Shown: one piece after another, positions 18,296 through 26,921 of the stretch
Layout of the letters: each line of letters starts with the position of its first letter
How positions within the stretch are numbered: position 1 is the stretch's first letter
Source: Solwaraspora sp. WMMD1047
GTDB lineage: Bacteria > Actinomycetota > Actinomycetes > Mycobacteriales > Micromonosporaceae
Direction: 5' to 3'
Assembly (NCBI RefSeq): GCF_029626155.1
Contig: NZ_JARUBL010000001.1
Location: 62,001-126,000 of the forward strand
Length of the DNA stretch: 64,000 nucleotides
Notes under the pieces: model-generated
What the model was told of the DNA's origin: nothing
Databases searched by the model: none
What the model saw: only the letters and a program-made list of their open reading frames with translations
Translations under genes and position numbers: made by a program

Positions 18296-19296
18296 ACTTC
18301 GTCGAAGCGGCGGCCCGGGTGCGTACCGCCCGCACCCCGGACGACCTGTTCGGCGGGGCGGAGCCGGCGCGGGCGTACCGCCGATGGGTGAAGCTGGTGC
18401 ACCCGGACTTCGCGCCACCCGGGCAGGACCGGGTCGCCACCGAGGCATTCGCCCGGCTTTCCACCCTGTGGGCCGAGCGCGGCGGACCGGGCACGGTGCT
18501 GACCACCCGGCGGGGCCGCTACACCGTCGGCGCCCAGGTCGCCGCCGGCGACCTCGCCAACCTGTACGAGCTGCGCCACGACCGGGGCGAGGCGCTGCTG
18601 AAGGTGCCCCGCGGAGTGACCGACAACGACCTGATGGCCCGGGAGGCTGCGGCACTCACCAGGCTGGACCGGCAGGGTGACCCGAAATTCCACGCCTACG
18701 TGCCGCGCCTGGTCGAGAGCTTCGTCCAGGAGGAGCCGTCGACCGGCGCCCGCCGCACGGCGAACATCGTCGTGCACTGCCGGGGCTTCGTCAGCCTGGC
18801 CGAGGTCGGCCGGCGGCTGCCGGCCGGAGTCGATCCGCGCGACGCGGCCTGGATGTGGCGGCGGCTGCTGGTCGCGCTCGGCTACGCCCACCGGGCCGGC
18901 GTGGTGCACGGGGCGGTCGTCGCCGAACACGTCCTCATTCACCCCGACGAACACGGCCTGGTGCTCGTCGACTGGTGCTACTCGGTGCTCCGCGACGGCG
19001 ACCACGTGCCGGCGCTGGTCGCCCGGCACCGCGACGACTACCCACCCGAGGTGCCGGCCCGGCAACCCGCCTCGCCGGCCACCGACATCTACCTGGCCGC
19101 GCAGACGATGCGCCGGCTGATGGGCGCCCGCGCCCACCCGGCCCTGCGCCGGTTCGCGGACGGCTGCCTGCTGCCGGTGCCCCGGATGCGCCCGCCCGAC
19201 GCCTGGCGGCTGCTGGCCGAACTCGACGACCTGCTCGAAGACCTGTACGGCCCGCGCCGGTTCCACCCGTTCGTGCTGCCACCGGAACCGCCCTGA
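18292..19296 (+). CDS. J-domain-like / protein-kinase-like fusion
   Basis: A 334-residue protein. Residues about 25-60 resemble a J domain with the HPD motif (YRRWVKLVHPDF, HPD at 37-39). A kinase-like domain follows (about 70-310): Lys in EALLKVPRG, but the catalytic loop reads VVHGAVVAEHVLIH and the metal site reads VLVDWCYS, so the HRD aspartate is absent and DFG is DWC. It may be a pseudokinase or an atypical kinase. It overlaps the NUDIX gene by 4 bp. The fusion and operon context recur in actinobacteria, in my memory, but the function is not established. Confidence 0.7.
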   Translation: MNFVEAAARVRTARTPDDLFGGAEPARAYRRWVKLVHPDFAPPGQDRVATEAFARLSTLWAERGGPGTVLTTRRGRYTVGAQVAAGDLANLYELRHDRGEALLKVPRGVTDNDLMAREAAALTRLDRQGDPKFHAYVPRLVESFVQEEPSTGARRTANIVVHCRGFVSLAEVGRRLPAGVDPRDAAWMWRRLLVALGYAHRAGVVHGAVVAEHVLIHPDEHGLVLVDWCYSVLRDGDHVPALVARHRDDYPPEVPARQPASPATDIYLAAQTMRRLMGARAHPALRRFADGCLLPVPRMRPPDAWRLLAELDDLLEDLYGPRRFHPFVLPPEPP

Positions 19297-19373
19297 CCCC
19301 CACACCTGACCGGACCACCGACGCGACCGAGGGCACTGCCGAGAACCACGACAACCGAGCCGAGGAGAGCACC

Positions 19374-20387
19374 ATGGGAAGCGGAAACTGGTCGACCGAC
19401 GTCTACACCGCCGCCGCGAACTACCGCGCCGCCACCGGCCGGAGCGCCTTCGCGTACAGCGACAGCGGAGCCCGGACCGTGCACGACGCACTGAACCCGA
19501 TGGGCGCCCGCCGGGAGAGCCGGGACAGCGCCGAACACCCCCGCAGCACGCCCATCGCCGTCCTCTTCGACGTCACCGGCTCGATGCGGAAGGTGCCCCG
19601 TACGCTGCAGGCCAAGCTGCCGCAACTGCTCGGCCTGCTACAGCGCAAGGGTTACGCGAAGGACCCGCAGATCATGTTCGGCGCGGTCGGCGACGCCACC
19701 TGCGACCGGGTGCCGCTGCAGGTCGGCCAGTTCGAGTCGGACAACCGGATGGACGAGGACCTGGCCCGGATCGTGTTGGAGGGTGGCGGCGGCGGCCAGC
19801 GCACCGAGTCGTACGAGCTTGCCATGTACTACCTGGCCCGGCACACCGCGCTGGACAGCATGGACAAGCGGGGCCGGCGCGGCTACCTCTTCCTGATCGG
19901 CGACGAGATGCCGTACCGCCAGGTCAAGCCGAAGGAGGTACGCCGGGTCATCGGCGACGAACTGGTCGAGCCGATCGCCGTCGAGGCGATCGTGGCGGAG
20001 CTGCGCCAACGGTACGACGTCTACTACATCCTGCCGTCCGGGTCGAGCTACGCCGGCGACCCGCAGATGCTCGGCTGCTGGCGCGACCTGCTCGGCCAGA
20101 ACGTCATCGAACTCGACGACCTGGACGCGGTCTGCGAAACGATCGCGCTCACCGTCGGGCTGGCCGAGGACGCCATCGACCTCGACGCGGGCCTGCGGGA
20201 CCTGGCCGACGTCGGCGGCGGCGGGACCGGCGACGTGGTCAGCCGGGCGCTGGCCCTGATCGGCGCGTCGCGCGAGGCGGGCGTCCGGGGCCGCGGCGCG
20301 GTCGTCCGGACCGGCCTGCCCGGCCTGAACGCAGGGACCGCGGGCCGCTTCGGCCGGGGTAACGGCGGCGGGAACGTGCGGCTGTGA
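19374..20387 (+). CDS. von Willebrand factor A-like domain protein
   Basis: A 337-residue protein with a vWA-like fold: beta strand and metal site PIAVLFDVTGSMRKVP (DxTGS in place of DxSxS), RTESYELAMYYLARHT, and YLFLIGDEMPY. N-terminal 45 residues include a Tyr/Ala-rich segment. It probably binds partner proteins through a metal ion. ATG at 19374 follows gaggag. The stop overlaps the next gene's GTG, so it is co-translated with the PurA-like enzyme. Confidence 0.75.
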   Translation: MGSGNWSTDVYTAAANYRAATGRSAFAYSDSGARTVHDALNPMGARRESRDSAEHPRSTPIAVLFDVTGSMRKVPRTLQAKLPQLLGLLQRKGYAKDPQIMFGAVGDATCDRVPLQVGQFESDNRMDEDLARIVLEGGGGGQRTESYELAMYYLARHTALDSMDKRGRRGYLFLIGDEMPYRQVKPKEVRRVIGDELVEPIAVEAIVAELRQRYDVYYILPSGSSYAGDPQMLGCWRDLLGQNVIELDDLDAVCETIALTVGLAEDAIDLDAGLRDLADVGGGGTGDVVSRALALIGASREAGVRGRGAVVRTGLPGLNAGTAGRFGRGNGGGNVRL

Positions 20388-21712
20388 GGCTCACCGACGA
20401 GCACGTCGCCGTGGTCGATCTCGGCTACGGCGACGCGGGCAAGGGCACGGTGGTGGACCGGCTCTGCGCGCCGGACCCCAACCCGACCGACGGCCACCCA
20501 GGCACCAGGTCGGCCGTGGCGGCGGTGGTCAGGTTCAACGGGGGCGCGCAGGCCGGGCACAACGTGGTCACCGCCGACGGCCGGCACCACACCTTCGCCC
20601 AGTTCGGCTCCGGCACGCTGCACGGGGTGCCGACCCACCTGTCGCGGTTCGTCGTGGTGGACCCGCTGGCGCTCGCCAGCGAGGCGGCCCACCTCGTCGG
20701 GCTCGGGGTGCCGGAGCCGTTCGGCCTGCTCACCGTCGATGCCGACGCGCTGCTGGCCACCCCGTACCACCGGGCGGCCAACCAGCTCCGGGAGCGGCGG
20801 CGGGGCGGCGACCGGCACGGCTCGTGCGGCATGGGCGTCGGGGAAACCATGGCGTACGCGTTGGCGCACGCCGACGCGCCCCGGGTCGGCGACGTCTGGT
20901 CGCCGGTCCGGCTGCGGCGGCTGCTGACCGCCGTCCGGGACCGGCTCACCGACCAGCTCGGCGACCTCGACGCGCCGCCGGTCGACGACGTGCTGGCCGC
21001 GTGCACCGCGTTCGGGGCGGCGGTGGAGGTGGTCGACGGCGCGGCCACCCGGCGCCGGCTGCTCGCCGCCGGCCGATGCGTCTTCGAGGGCGCCCAGGGG
21101 GTGTTGCTCGACGAGTGGTTCGGCTGGCACCCGTACACCACCTGGTCGACGACGACCTTCGACAACGCGGCGACGCTGCTGGCCGAGGCCGGCCGGGACG
21201 CGCTGCGGCTCGGCGTGGTGCGCAGCTACACCACCCGGCACGGCCCGGGGCCGCACGTCACCGAGGACCCGGCGCTGGCCGCGGAGCTGCCCGAGCCGCA
21301 CAACGGGACCGGGCCGTGGCAGGGGGCGTTCCGGGTCGGCCACTTCGACGCGCCGGCCCACGCGTACGCGGTCCGGGTGGCCGGCGGGGTCGACGGGCTG
21401 GCGGTGACCCACCTGGACGCGCCGGGTCGGGCGCCGGGGCTGCGGGTCTGCACCGGGTACGCCGTCGACGACGGAATCCGCACCGAGATCACCCCGGGAC
21501 AGCGGGGTGACCTGGCGTACCAGGAAGGGCTGACCGCGCTGCTCGGGCGGGCCCGGCCGGCGCGGCTGAGCCGGCCGGACGACTGGTCGGCCGCGATCGG
21601 TGGGCTGCTCGGCGCACCCGTGCTGCTGGAGTCCACCGGCCCCCGGGCCGAGGACAAGCGACTGTCCGACGGCCGGGCGCGGGAACCGGCGCTGACGGCC
21701 CCGGCCGGGTGA
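20384..21712 (+). CDS. Adenylosuccinate-synthetase-like protein (divergent PurA paralogue)
   Basis: A 442-residue protein with the PurA P-loop variant DLGYGDAGKGTVVDRL and a second PurA-like motif FNGGAQAGHNVVTADGRHHTFAQFGSG. Also RSYTTRHGPGPHVTEDP and WQGAFRVGHFD are PurA-like. The GDEGKGK of true PurA is altered to GDAGKGT, so this is unlikely to be the housekeeping purine enzyme. Placement after NUDIX, kinase-like and vWA genes suggests a nucleotide-linked modification system. Substrate unknown; a conventional PurA should exist elsewhere in the genome. Confidence 0.72.
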   Translation: MRLTDEHVAVVDLGYGDAGKGTVVDRLCAPDPNPTDGHPGTRSAVAAVVRFNGGAQAGHNVVTADGRHHTFAQFGSGTLHGVPTHLSRFVVVDPLALASEAAHLVGLGVPEPFGLLTVDADALLATPYHRAANQLRERRRGGDRHGSCGMGVGETMAYALAHADAPRVGDVWSPVRLRRLLTAVRDRLTDQLGDLDAPPVDDVLAACTAFGAAVEVVDGAATRRRLLAAGRCVFEGAQGVLLDEWFGWHPYTTWSTTTFDNAATLLAEAGRDALRLGVVRSYTTRHGPGPHVTEDPALAAELPEPHNGTGPWQGAFRVGHFDAPAHAYAVRVAGGVDGLAVTHLDAPGRAPGLRVCTGYAVDDGIRTEITPGQRGDLAYQEGLTALLGRARPARLSRPDDWSAAIGGLLGAPVLLESTGPRAEDKRLSDGRAREPALTAPAG

Positions 21713-21815
21713 CCGGGACGTGTGGTCCGTCCGCCGCCATTCGGTCGTTCGCGATTGTCGGGGTCACATCGGGGTATCTCGGGATTACGGTTCGGCAATC
21801 GGGAAGGGGAGTGCG

Positions 21816-23123
21816 GTGGTGGGGATGCCGCGGGACCGCGCCCCGGACAGCACGCTGGCCCTGCTCCGGGAGGGTTACCGGTTCATGTCCCGGCGGTTCG
21901 AGCGGTACGGCGCCGACGCCTTCCAGACCCGGCTGCTGGGCCGGCGCACCATCTGCCTGCGCGGCCGGGACGCGGCCCGGCTCTTCTACGACACCGACCG
22001 GATCGAACGCAACGGCGCGGCCCCCGGTCGGATCAGGAAGACCCTGACCGGCGTCGGCGGGGTGCAGGGGCTCGACGGGACGGAGCATCGCGACCGCAAG
22101 CGGATGTTCATGTCGATCATGACGCCGGCCAGCATCGGCGAACTGGGTGACCTGTTCGAGCGGCGGTGGCGGGACCGGATTCCGGCCTGGCGGCGGGCCG
22201 GCCGGGTGGTGCTGCACCACGAGGTCGGCTGGCTGCTCTGCCGGGCCGTGCACGACTGGGCCGGGGTGCCGCTCGACGACCACGACCTGCCACACCGCAC
22301 CGGCCAGCTGCAGGCGATGATCGCCGGTCCGGGGGCCATCGCCACCGGCTATCTGCGCGGCCGGCTGGCCCGCGTCGCCGCCGAACGGACCGTCGCCGAC
22401 CAGGTCCGGCGGGTACGCGCGGGCGAGCTGACCCCGCCGCCGGGCAGTGCGCTGCGGATCATCGCGGAGCACCGGGACGGCGAGGGTCGGCCGCTGGAGC
22501 CTCGGATCGCCGCCGTCGAGGTCCTGAACATTCTGCGACCCACGGTGGCGATCGACCGGTTCGTCACGTTCACCGCCGTCGCACTGCACGCGTACCCGCA
22601 CCAGTGGGCGGGGCTGGCCGGCGACGAACGGGCCGAGGAGTTGTTCGTCCAGGAGGTGCGGCGCTGCTACCCGTTCTTCCCGGCCGTCCCGGGCCGGGTC
22701 CGGACCGCGTTCCGATGGCGGGAGTTCGACTTCCCGCGCGGCCGACGGGTACTGCTCGACCTGTACGGCACCAACCACGACCCGCGAACCTGGCCGGAGC
22801 CCGACCGGTTCCGTCCGCAGCGGTTCCGGGACTGGGACGGCGACCCGTTCAGCCTGATCCCGCAGGGCGGCGGCGAACACCACGTCGGCCACCGGTGTGC
22901 CGGGGAGTGGCTCACGATCGAGCTGATGCGGCGGGCGTTGCGCCTGCTCACCGGCGCGATGCGCTACGACGTGCCGGCGCAGGACCTGACGGTCCCGACC
23001 AGCCGGATCCCGGCGCTGCCCAGCAGCGGGTTCGTGATCTCCGACGTCCGGCCGGCGCCGGAGCCCGGCGAGATCGTCGCCGCCGGCGTCCGACCGGCCC
23101 GGTTCACCGAAGGGGCGTGGTGA
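21816..23123 (+). CDS. CYP152-type cytochrome P450 (fatty-acid peroxygenase/decarboxylase family)
   Basis: A 435-residue P450. The heme loop is PQGGGEHHVGHRCAGEW with the ligand Cys near residue 361. The I-helix reads EVLNILRPTVAIDRF: the Arg-Pro pair at about 241-242 replaces the acid-alcohol pair of normal P450s and is the signature of CYP152 enzymes (BS-beta, SP-alpha, OleT), which use H2O2 and bind the fatty-acid carboxylate through that Arg. GTG at 21816 is chosen because gggaagggga lies 6 bp upstream. It overlaps the next gene by 4 bp. Confidence 0.85.
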   Translation: MVGMPRDRAPDSTLALLREGYRFMSRRFERYGADAFQTRLLGRRTICLRGRDAARLFYDTDRIERNGAAPGRIRKTLTGVGGVQGLDGTEHRDRKRMFMSIMTPASIGELGDLFERRWRDRIPAWRRAGRVVLHHEVGWLLCRAVHDWAGVPLDDHDLPHRTGQLQAMIAGPGAIATGYLRGRLARVAAERTVADQVRRVRAGELTPPPGSALRIIAEHRDGEGRPLEPRIAAVEVLNILRPTVAIDRFVTFTAVALHAYPHQWAGLAGDERAEELFVQEVRRCYPFFPAVPGRVRTAFRWREFDFPRGRRVLLDLYGTNHDPRTWPEPDRFRPQRFRDWDGDPFSLIPQGGGEHHVGHRCAGEWLTIELMRRALRLLTGAMRYDVPAQDLTVPTSRIPALPSSGFVISDVRPAPEPGEIVAAGVRPARFTEGAW

Positions 23124-23575
23124 CGGTGGGTGGAAGGGACGGCTCGACGCCGGTGTTGCGCGGTGCGGCCCGGGGCGTCATTGCCGCCATGTCGATGTCC
23201 GGGGTGCGGCAGGTCACCACCGCGCTCGGCCTGCTGCCCCGGACCCCGCCCGAGTCGGTGCTCTCGGCCACCGCTCCCGCGCTGTTCCGGCGGGTGCCGC
23301 CGGACCGTCGGCAGGCTCTCGTCGAGCTGATGCACTGGGGGTACGGCGCCGCCGGTGGCGTGATCTTCGGCATCCTGCCGCGGGGAATACGCCGCCGGGC
23401 CTGGGCCGGCCCGGCGTACGGGTTCCTGTTCTGGGCGGGCTTCGAGGCGGTGCTGGCCCCGGCGCTGGGCATCAACCGCCGGTACGAATCAACGGATCAG
23501 CACGTCGCCCTGCTCGCCGACCACGTCCTCTACGGCGCCGTGGTGGCCGCCTCCCGGTGGCCGTACGCGGACTGA
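23120..23575 (+). CDS. Small membrane protein co-transcribed with the P450 (DUF1440/DUF6789-like)
   Basis: A 151-residue protein beginning MTVGGRDGSTPVLRGAARGV with two or three hydrophobic segments (about 20-40, 75-100, 130-150). GTG at 23120 overlaps the P450 stop. The pattern AAMSMSGVRQVTTALGLLPRTPPESV resembles small integral membrane proteins of the DUF1440/DUF6789 type in my recollection. Function unknown; it might anchor or serve the P450. Confidence 0.6.
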   Translation: MTVGGRDGSTPVLRGAARGVIAAMSMSGVRQVTTALGLLPRTPPESVLSATAPALFRRVPPDRRQALVELMHWGYGAAGGVIFGILPRGIRRRAWAGPAYGFLFWAGFEAVLAPALGINRRYESTDQHVALLADHVLYGAVVAASRWPYAD

Positions 23576-23629
23576 CCTGGCTCGACTCGTTGGTGTCACT
23601 CGTAACGTCGGAGTGCTTTCATTGGTGCC

Positions 23630-25288
23630 GTGGCTAATCCGGCACTGCTGACCGTTGACGACGACCCGGCCGTCTCCCGTGCGGTCGCCCGCGACCTGCG
23701 GCGGCACTACGGCGACCGGTACCGGGTGGTACGCGCCTCCTCCGGCGCCGAGGCGCTGGACGCGCTTCGCGAGATCAAGCTCCGCGGCGACGAGGTCGCG
23801 GTGCTGCTGGCCGACTACCGGATGCCGGAGATGAACGGCATCCAGTTCCTCGAAGCGGCGATGGACCTGTTCCCCCGGGCCCGCCGGGTGCTGCTGACCG
23901 CGTACGCGGACACCGACGCCGCGATCAACGCGATAAACGTGGTGGACCTGGACCACTACCTGCTCAAGCCGTGGCACCCGCCGGAGGAGAAGCTGTACCC
24001 GGTGGTCGACGGCCTGCTGGAGGCGTGGTCGCGCGACCCGGTCGGCGAGCCGAACATGCTCCGGGTGGTCGGGCACCGCTGGTCGGCGCCGTCGTTCGAG
24101 GTACGCGACTTCCTGGCCCGCAACCTGGTGCCCTACCAGTGGCTGCTCGCCGACGAGCCGGAGGGCGGCCGGCTGCTGGCCGCGGCCGGCGCGGCGCCCA
24201 CCGACGTACCGCTGGTGGTGACCCCGGACGGAACGGCGCTGGTGATGCCGTCGGAGGCCGACCTGGCCGCGCACATCGGGCTGAGCACCAGCCCGGCGTC
24301 GGACTTCTACGACCTGGTGGTGGTCGGCGCCGGCCCGGCCGGGCTGGGGGCCGCCGTCTACGGCGCCTCCGAGGGGCTGCGGACCGTCCTGGTGGAGCGG
24401 CGGGCCACCGGTGGGCAGGCCGGCCAGAGCAGCCGGATCGAGAACTACCTGGGCTTCCCGGACGGGGTTTCCGGTTCCCAGCTGACCGACCGGGCCCGGC
24501 GGCAGGCGTTGAAGTTCGGGGCGGAGCTGCTGACCACCCGGGACTGCGTCGGTCTGGAGGTGGCCGGTGCCACCCGGGTGCTGAAGTTCGGCGACGGCGC
24601 CTCTATCGCCGCCCACACGGTGGTGCTCGCCACCGGGGTCTCGTACCGGCAGCTCGACGTGCCGGGGCTGGCCGGGTTGACCGGGCGGGGGGTGTTCTAC
24701 GGGTCGGCGTCGACCGAGGCGCCGAACTGCGCCGGGCAGGACGTCTACATCGTCGGCGGGGCGAACTCCGCCGGGCAGGCGGCCGTCTACTTCTCCCGGC
24801 ACGCCGGGCGGGTGCACATCCTGGTCCGCTCCGGCGACCTGACCCGGTCGATGTCGCAGTACCTGATCGAGCAGATCGAACGGATCGACAACATCGAGGT
24901 GCACCCGTACACCCAGGTGGTGGCCGGGGAGGGCGACGACCACCTGGAGCGGTTGACGCTCTGCGACGGGCGCAGCGGCGAGCGCCGGGTGGTCAAGACG
25001 TCCTGGTTGTTCATCTTCATCGGCGCCGAGCCGCGCACCGACTGGCTTTCCGACGTGGTGGTCCGCGACGACCGGGGTTACGTGCTGACCGGCCCGGACC
25101 TGACCAGCGGCGGTCGCCGGCCGCCGGGCTGGGCGCTGTCCCGCGACCCGTACCTGCTGGAGTCGAGCGTGCCCGGGGTGTTCGCGGCCGGGGACGTGCG
25201 CGCCGACTCGATCAAGCGGGTGGCGTCCGCGGTCGGCGAGGGCGCCATGGTCGTCACCCTCGCGCACCGGTACCTGACGGCCACCTGA
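23630..25288 (+). CDS. Response-regulator receiver fused to thioredoxin-reductase-like FAD oxidoreductase
   Basis: A 552-residue fusion. Residues 1-130 form a receiver domain (LLTVDDDPAVSRAV, phospho-Asp in LLADYRMPEMNG, LLKPWHPPEE). After a linker domain (about 140-220), residues 225-552 are TrxR-like with FAD site VVGAGPAGLGAAVYGASEG and NAD(P) site VYIVGGANSAGQAAVYFSRH. The redox CxxC of thioredoxin reductase is missing: the matching region reads EAPNCAGQDVYI with one Cys. So it probably does not reduce disulfides. It lies 13 bp before a cNMP-binding kinase gene, likely its signalling partner. Confidence 0.85.
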   Translation: MANPALLTVDDDPAVSRAVARDLRRHYGDRYRVVRASSGAEALDALREIKLRGDEVAVLLADYRMPEMNGIQFLEAAMDLFPRARRVLLTAYADTDAAINAINVVDLDHYLLKPWHPPEEKLYPVVDGLLEAWSRDPVGEPNMLRVVGHRWSAPSFEVRDFLARNLVPYQWLLADEPEGGRLLAAAGAAPTDVPLVVTPDGTALVMPSEADLAAHIGLSTSPASDFYDLVVVGAGPAGLGAAVYGASEGLRTVLVERRATGGQAGQSSRIENYLGFPDGVSGSQLTDRARRQALKFGAELLTTRDCVGLEVAGATRVLKFGDGASIAAHTVVLATGVSYRQLDVPGLAGLTGRGVFYGSASTEAPNCAGQDVYIVGGANSAGQAAVYFSRHAGRVHILVRSGDLTRSMSQYLIEQIERIDNIEVHPYTQVVAGEGDDHLERLTLCDGRSGERRVVKTSWLFIFIGAEPRTDWLSDVVVRDDRGYVLTGPDLTSGGRRPPGWALSRDPYLLESSVPGVFAAGDVRADSIKRVASAVGEGAMVVTLAHRYLTAT

Positions 25289-25301
25289 GGACGGTGACGC
25301 G

Positions 25302-26729
25302 ATGACCACAAGTGACGGGACGGACCGGATCGACCGGGAGCGGCTGCGGTCGCTGTTCCTCTTCGAGGCGCTCGACGACGAGAAGCTCGGCCACCTCCAG
25401 GAGCACGGCCGGGTGATCCGCCGCGACGCCGGCGCCTGGATCTACACCGAGGGTGATCCGGCGGAGTGCTTCTACGTCGTGCTCGCCGGCGAGGTGGCGA
25501 TGACCCGGCGGGTCCGGGGCGACGAGGTCGAGGTGAGCCGCACCAGCCAGCCGGGCGTCTACGGCGGCGCGACGCAGGCGTACATGTCCGGGATGAAGCA
25601 GGTCTACCCCAACGGCATGCGCGCCGTGACGGACGTCGAGCTGCTGGTGCTGCCGGCACAGATCATCGCCGACGCGATGAAGAGCTGGTATCCGATGGCG
25701 ATGCACCTGCTGGACGGCCTCTTCATCGGCATGCAGAACATGCAGACGGTGATCGGCGAGCGGGAACGGCTGCTGGCCCTCGGGCAGCTCTCGGCCGGGC
25801 TGACCCACGAGCTGAACAACCCGGCCGCGGCGGCGGTCCGGGCCACCGCCGCGCTGCGCGACCGGATCGCCGCGATGCGGCACAAGCTTGCGATGATCGC
25901 CGACGGGCGGCTGGACGGCAGCAAACTGCGCCAGCTGGTCGGTCTGCAGGAGGCCGCGGTGGAGCGGGTGGCGAAGGCGCCCGAGCTGAGCCCGCTGCAG
26001 GTCAGCGACGCCGAGGACGAGCTGGGCGACTGGCTGGACGACCACGGGATCGCCGGTGGTTGGGAGCTGGCGCCGACGCTGGTCGCGGGTGGGGTGGAGG
26101 TGGCCTGGCTCGACCAGGTGGACGCGACGGTCGGCCCGGAGAACCTGGAGGCGGCGGTCCGCTGGCTCACCTACACCCTCGACACCGAGCTTATGATGCG
26201 GGAGATCGACGACGCGGTGGCCCGGATCTCCGGGCTGGTCGGGGCGGCGAAACAGTACTCGCAGCTGGACCGGGCGCCGTTCCAGACGGTGGACGTGCAC
26301 GTCCTGCTCGACGCGACGATGGCGATGTTCGCCGCGAAGATCCCCTCCGGGGTACGGGTGGTGAAGGAGTACGACCGCAGCCTGCCGGCGATCCCCGCGT
26401 ACGCGGCCGAGCTGAACCAGGTGTGGACGAACCTGATCGACAACGCGCTGGGGGCGATGGCCGGCGAGGGCGTGCTGACGCTGCGGACCGGCCGGCAGGA
26501 GGACCTGCTGCTGGTCGAGGTGACCGACACCGGGCCGGGCATCCCGCCGGAGGTGCGGCCGCGCATCTTCGAGCCGTTCTTCACCACCAAGCCGATCGGC
26601 GAGGGGACCGGCCTCGGTCTGGACATCTCCTACCGGATCGTGGTCAAGAAACATCACGGCGACATCCGGGTCGAATCCGAGCCGGGCCGGACCACCTTCC
26701 GGGTCTGCCTGCCGCTGAAGGACGCCTGA
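25302..26729 (+). CDS. cNMP-binding-domain sensor histidine kinase
   Basis: A 475-residue soluble kinase. Residues about 15-130 form a cyclic-nucleotide-binding fold (LFLFEALDDEKLGHLQEHG, GDPAECFYVVLAGEVAMTRR). The phospho-acceptor box is LLALGQLSAGLTHELNNPAAAAV, and the ATP domain has NLIDNALGAM, DTGPGIPPEVRPRIFEPFFTTKP and GTGLGLDISYRI. No membrane segment. With the preceding receiver-oxidoreductase it likely forms a redox or second-messenger two-component pair. Confidence 0.9.
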   Translation: MTTSDGTDRIDRERLRSLFLFEALDDEKLGHLQEHGRVIRRDAGAWIYTEGDPAECFYVVLAGEVAMTRRVRGDEVEVSRTSQPGVYGGATQAYMSGMKQVYPNGMRAVTDVELLVLPAQIIADAMKSWYPMAMHLLDGLFIGMQNMQTVIGERERLLALGQLSAGLTHELNNPAAAAVRATAALRDRIAAMRHKLAMIADGRLDGSKLRQLVGLQEAAVERVAKAPELSPLQVSDAEDELGDWLDDHGIAGGWELAPTLVAGGVEVAWLDQVDATVGPENLEAAVRWLTYTLDTELMMREIDDAVARISGLVGAAKQYSQLDRAPFQTVDVHVLLDATMAMFAAKIPSGVRVVKEYDRSLPAIPAYAAELNQVWTNLIDNALGAMAGEGVLTLRTGRQEDLLLVEVTDTGPGIPPEVRPRIFEPFFTTKPIGEGTGLGLDISYRIVVKKHHGDIRVESEPGRTTFRVCLPLKDA

Positions 26730-26921
26730 CGAGGTCAGCCCTGGCGGGCCGCGAGGTTCTCGACGACTGATGTGACGATATTCCAGGATTCGTCGTCATT
26801 CGCATCGCCGGGGGTGCGGGCGGCGGAACCGGGCCACGTCGACGGACAGGTCGGCGATGTCCCACCGCAGCCGGTGCAGCGCGAGCATCTCGACCATTGT
26901 CAATGGGCGTAGCCTGAGGTG

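Noticed and set aside
20384-21712. Housekeeping purA
   Set aside because: P-loop differs from GDEGKGK and the operon context is not purine biosynthesis.
26796-26897. Possible 33-residue minus-strand peptide before the hydrolase gene
   Set aside because: No motif or ribosome site; could be a gene remnant but cannot be supported.
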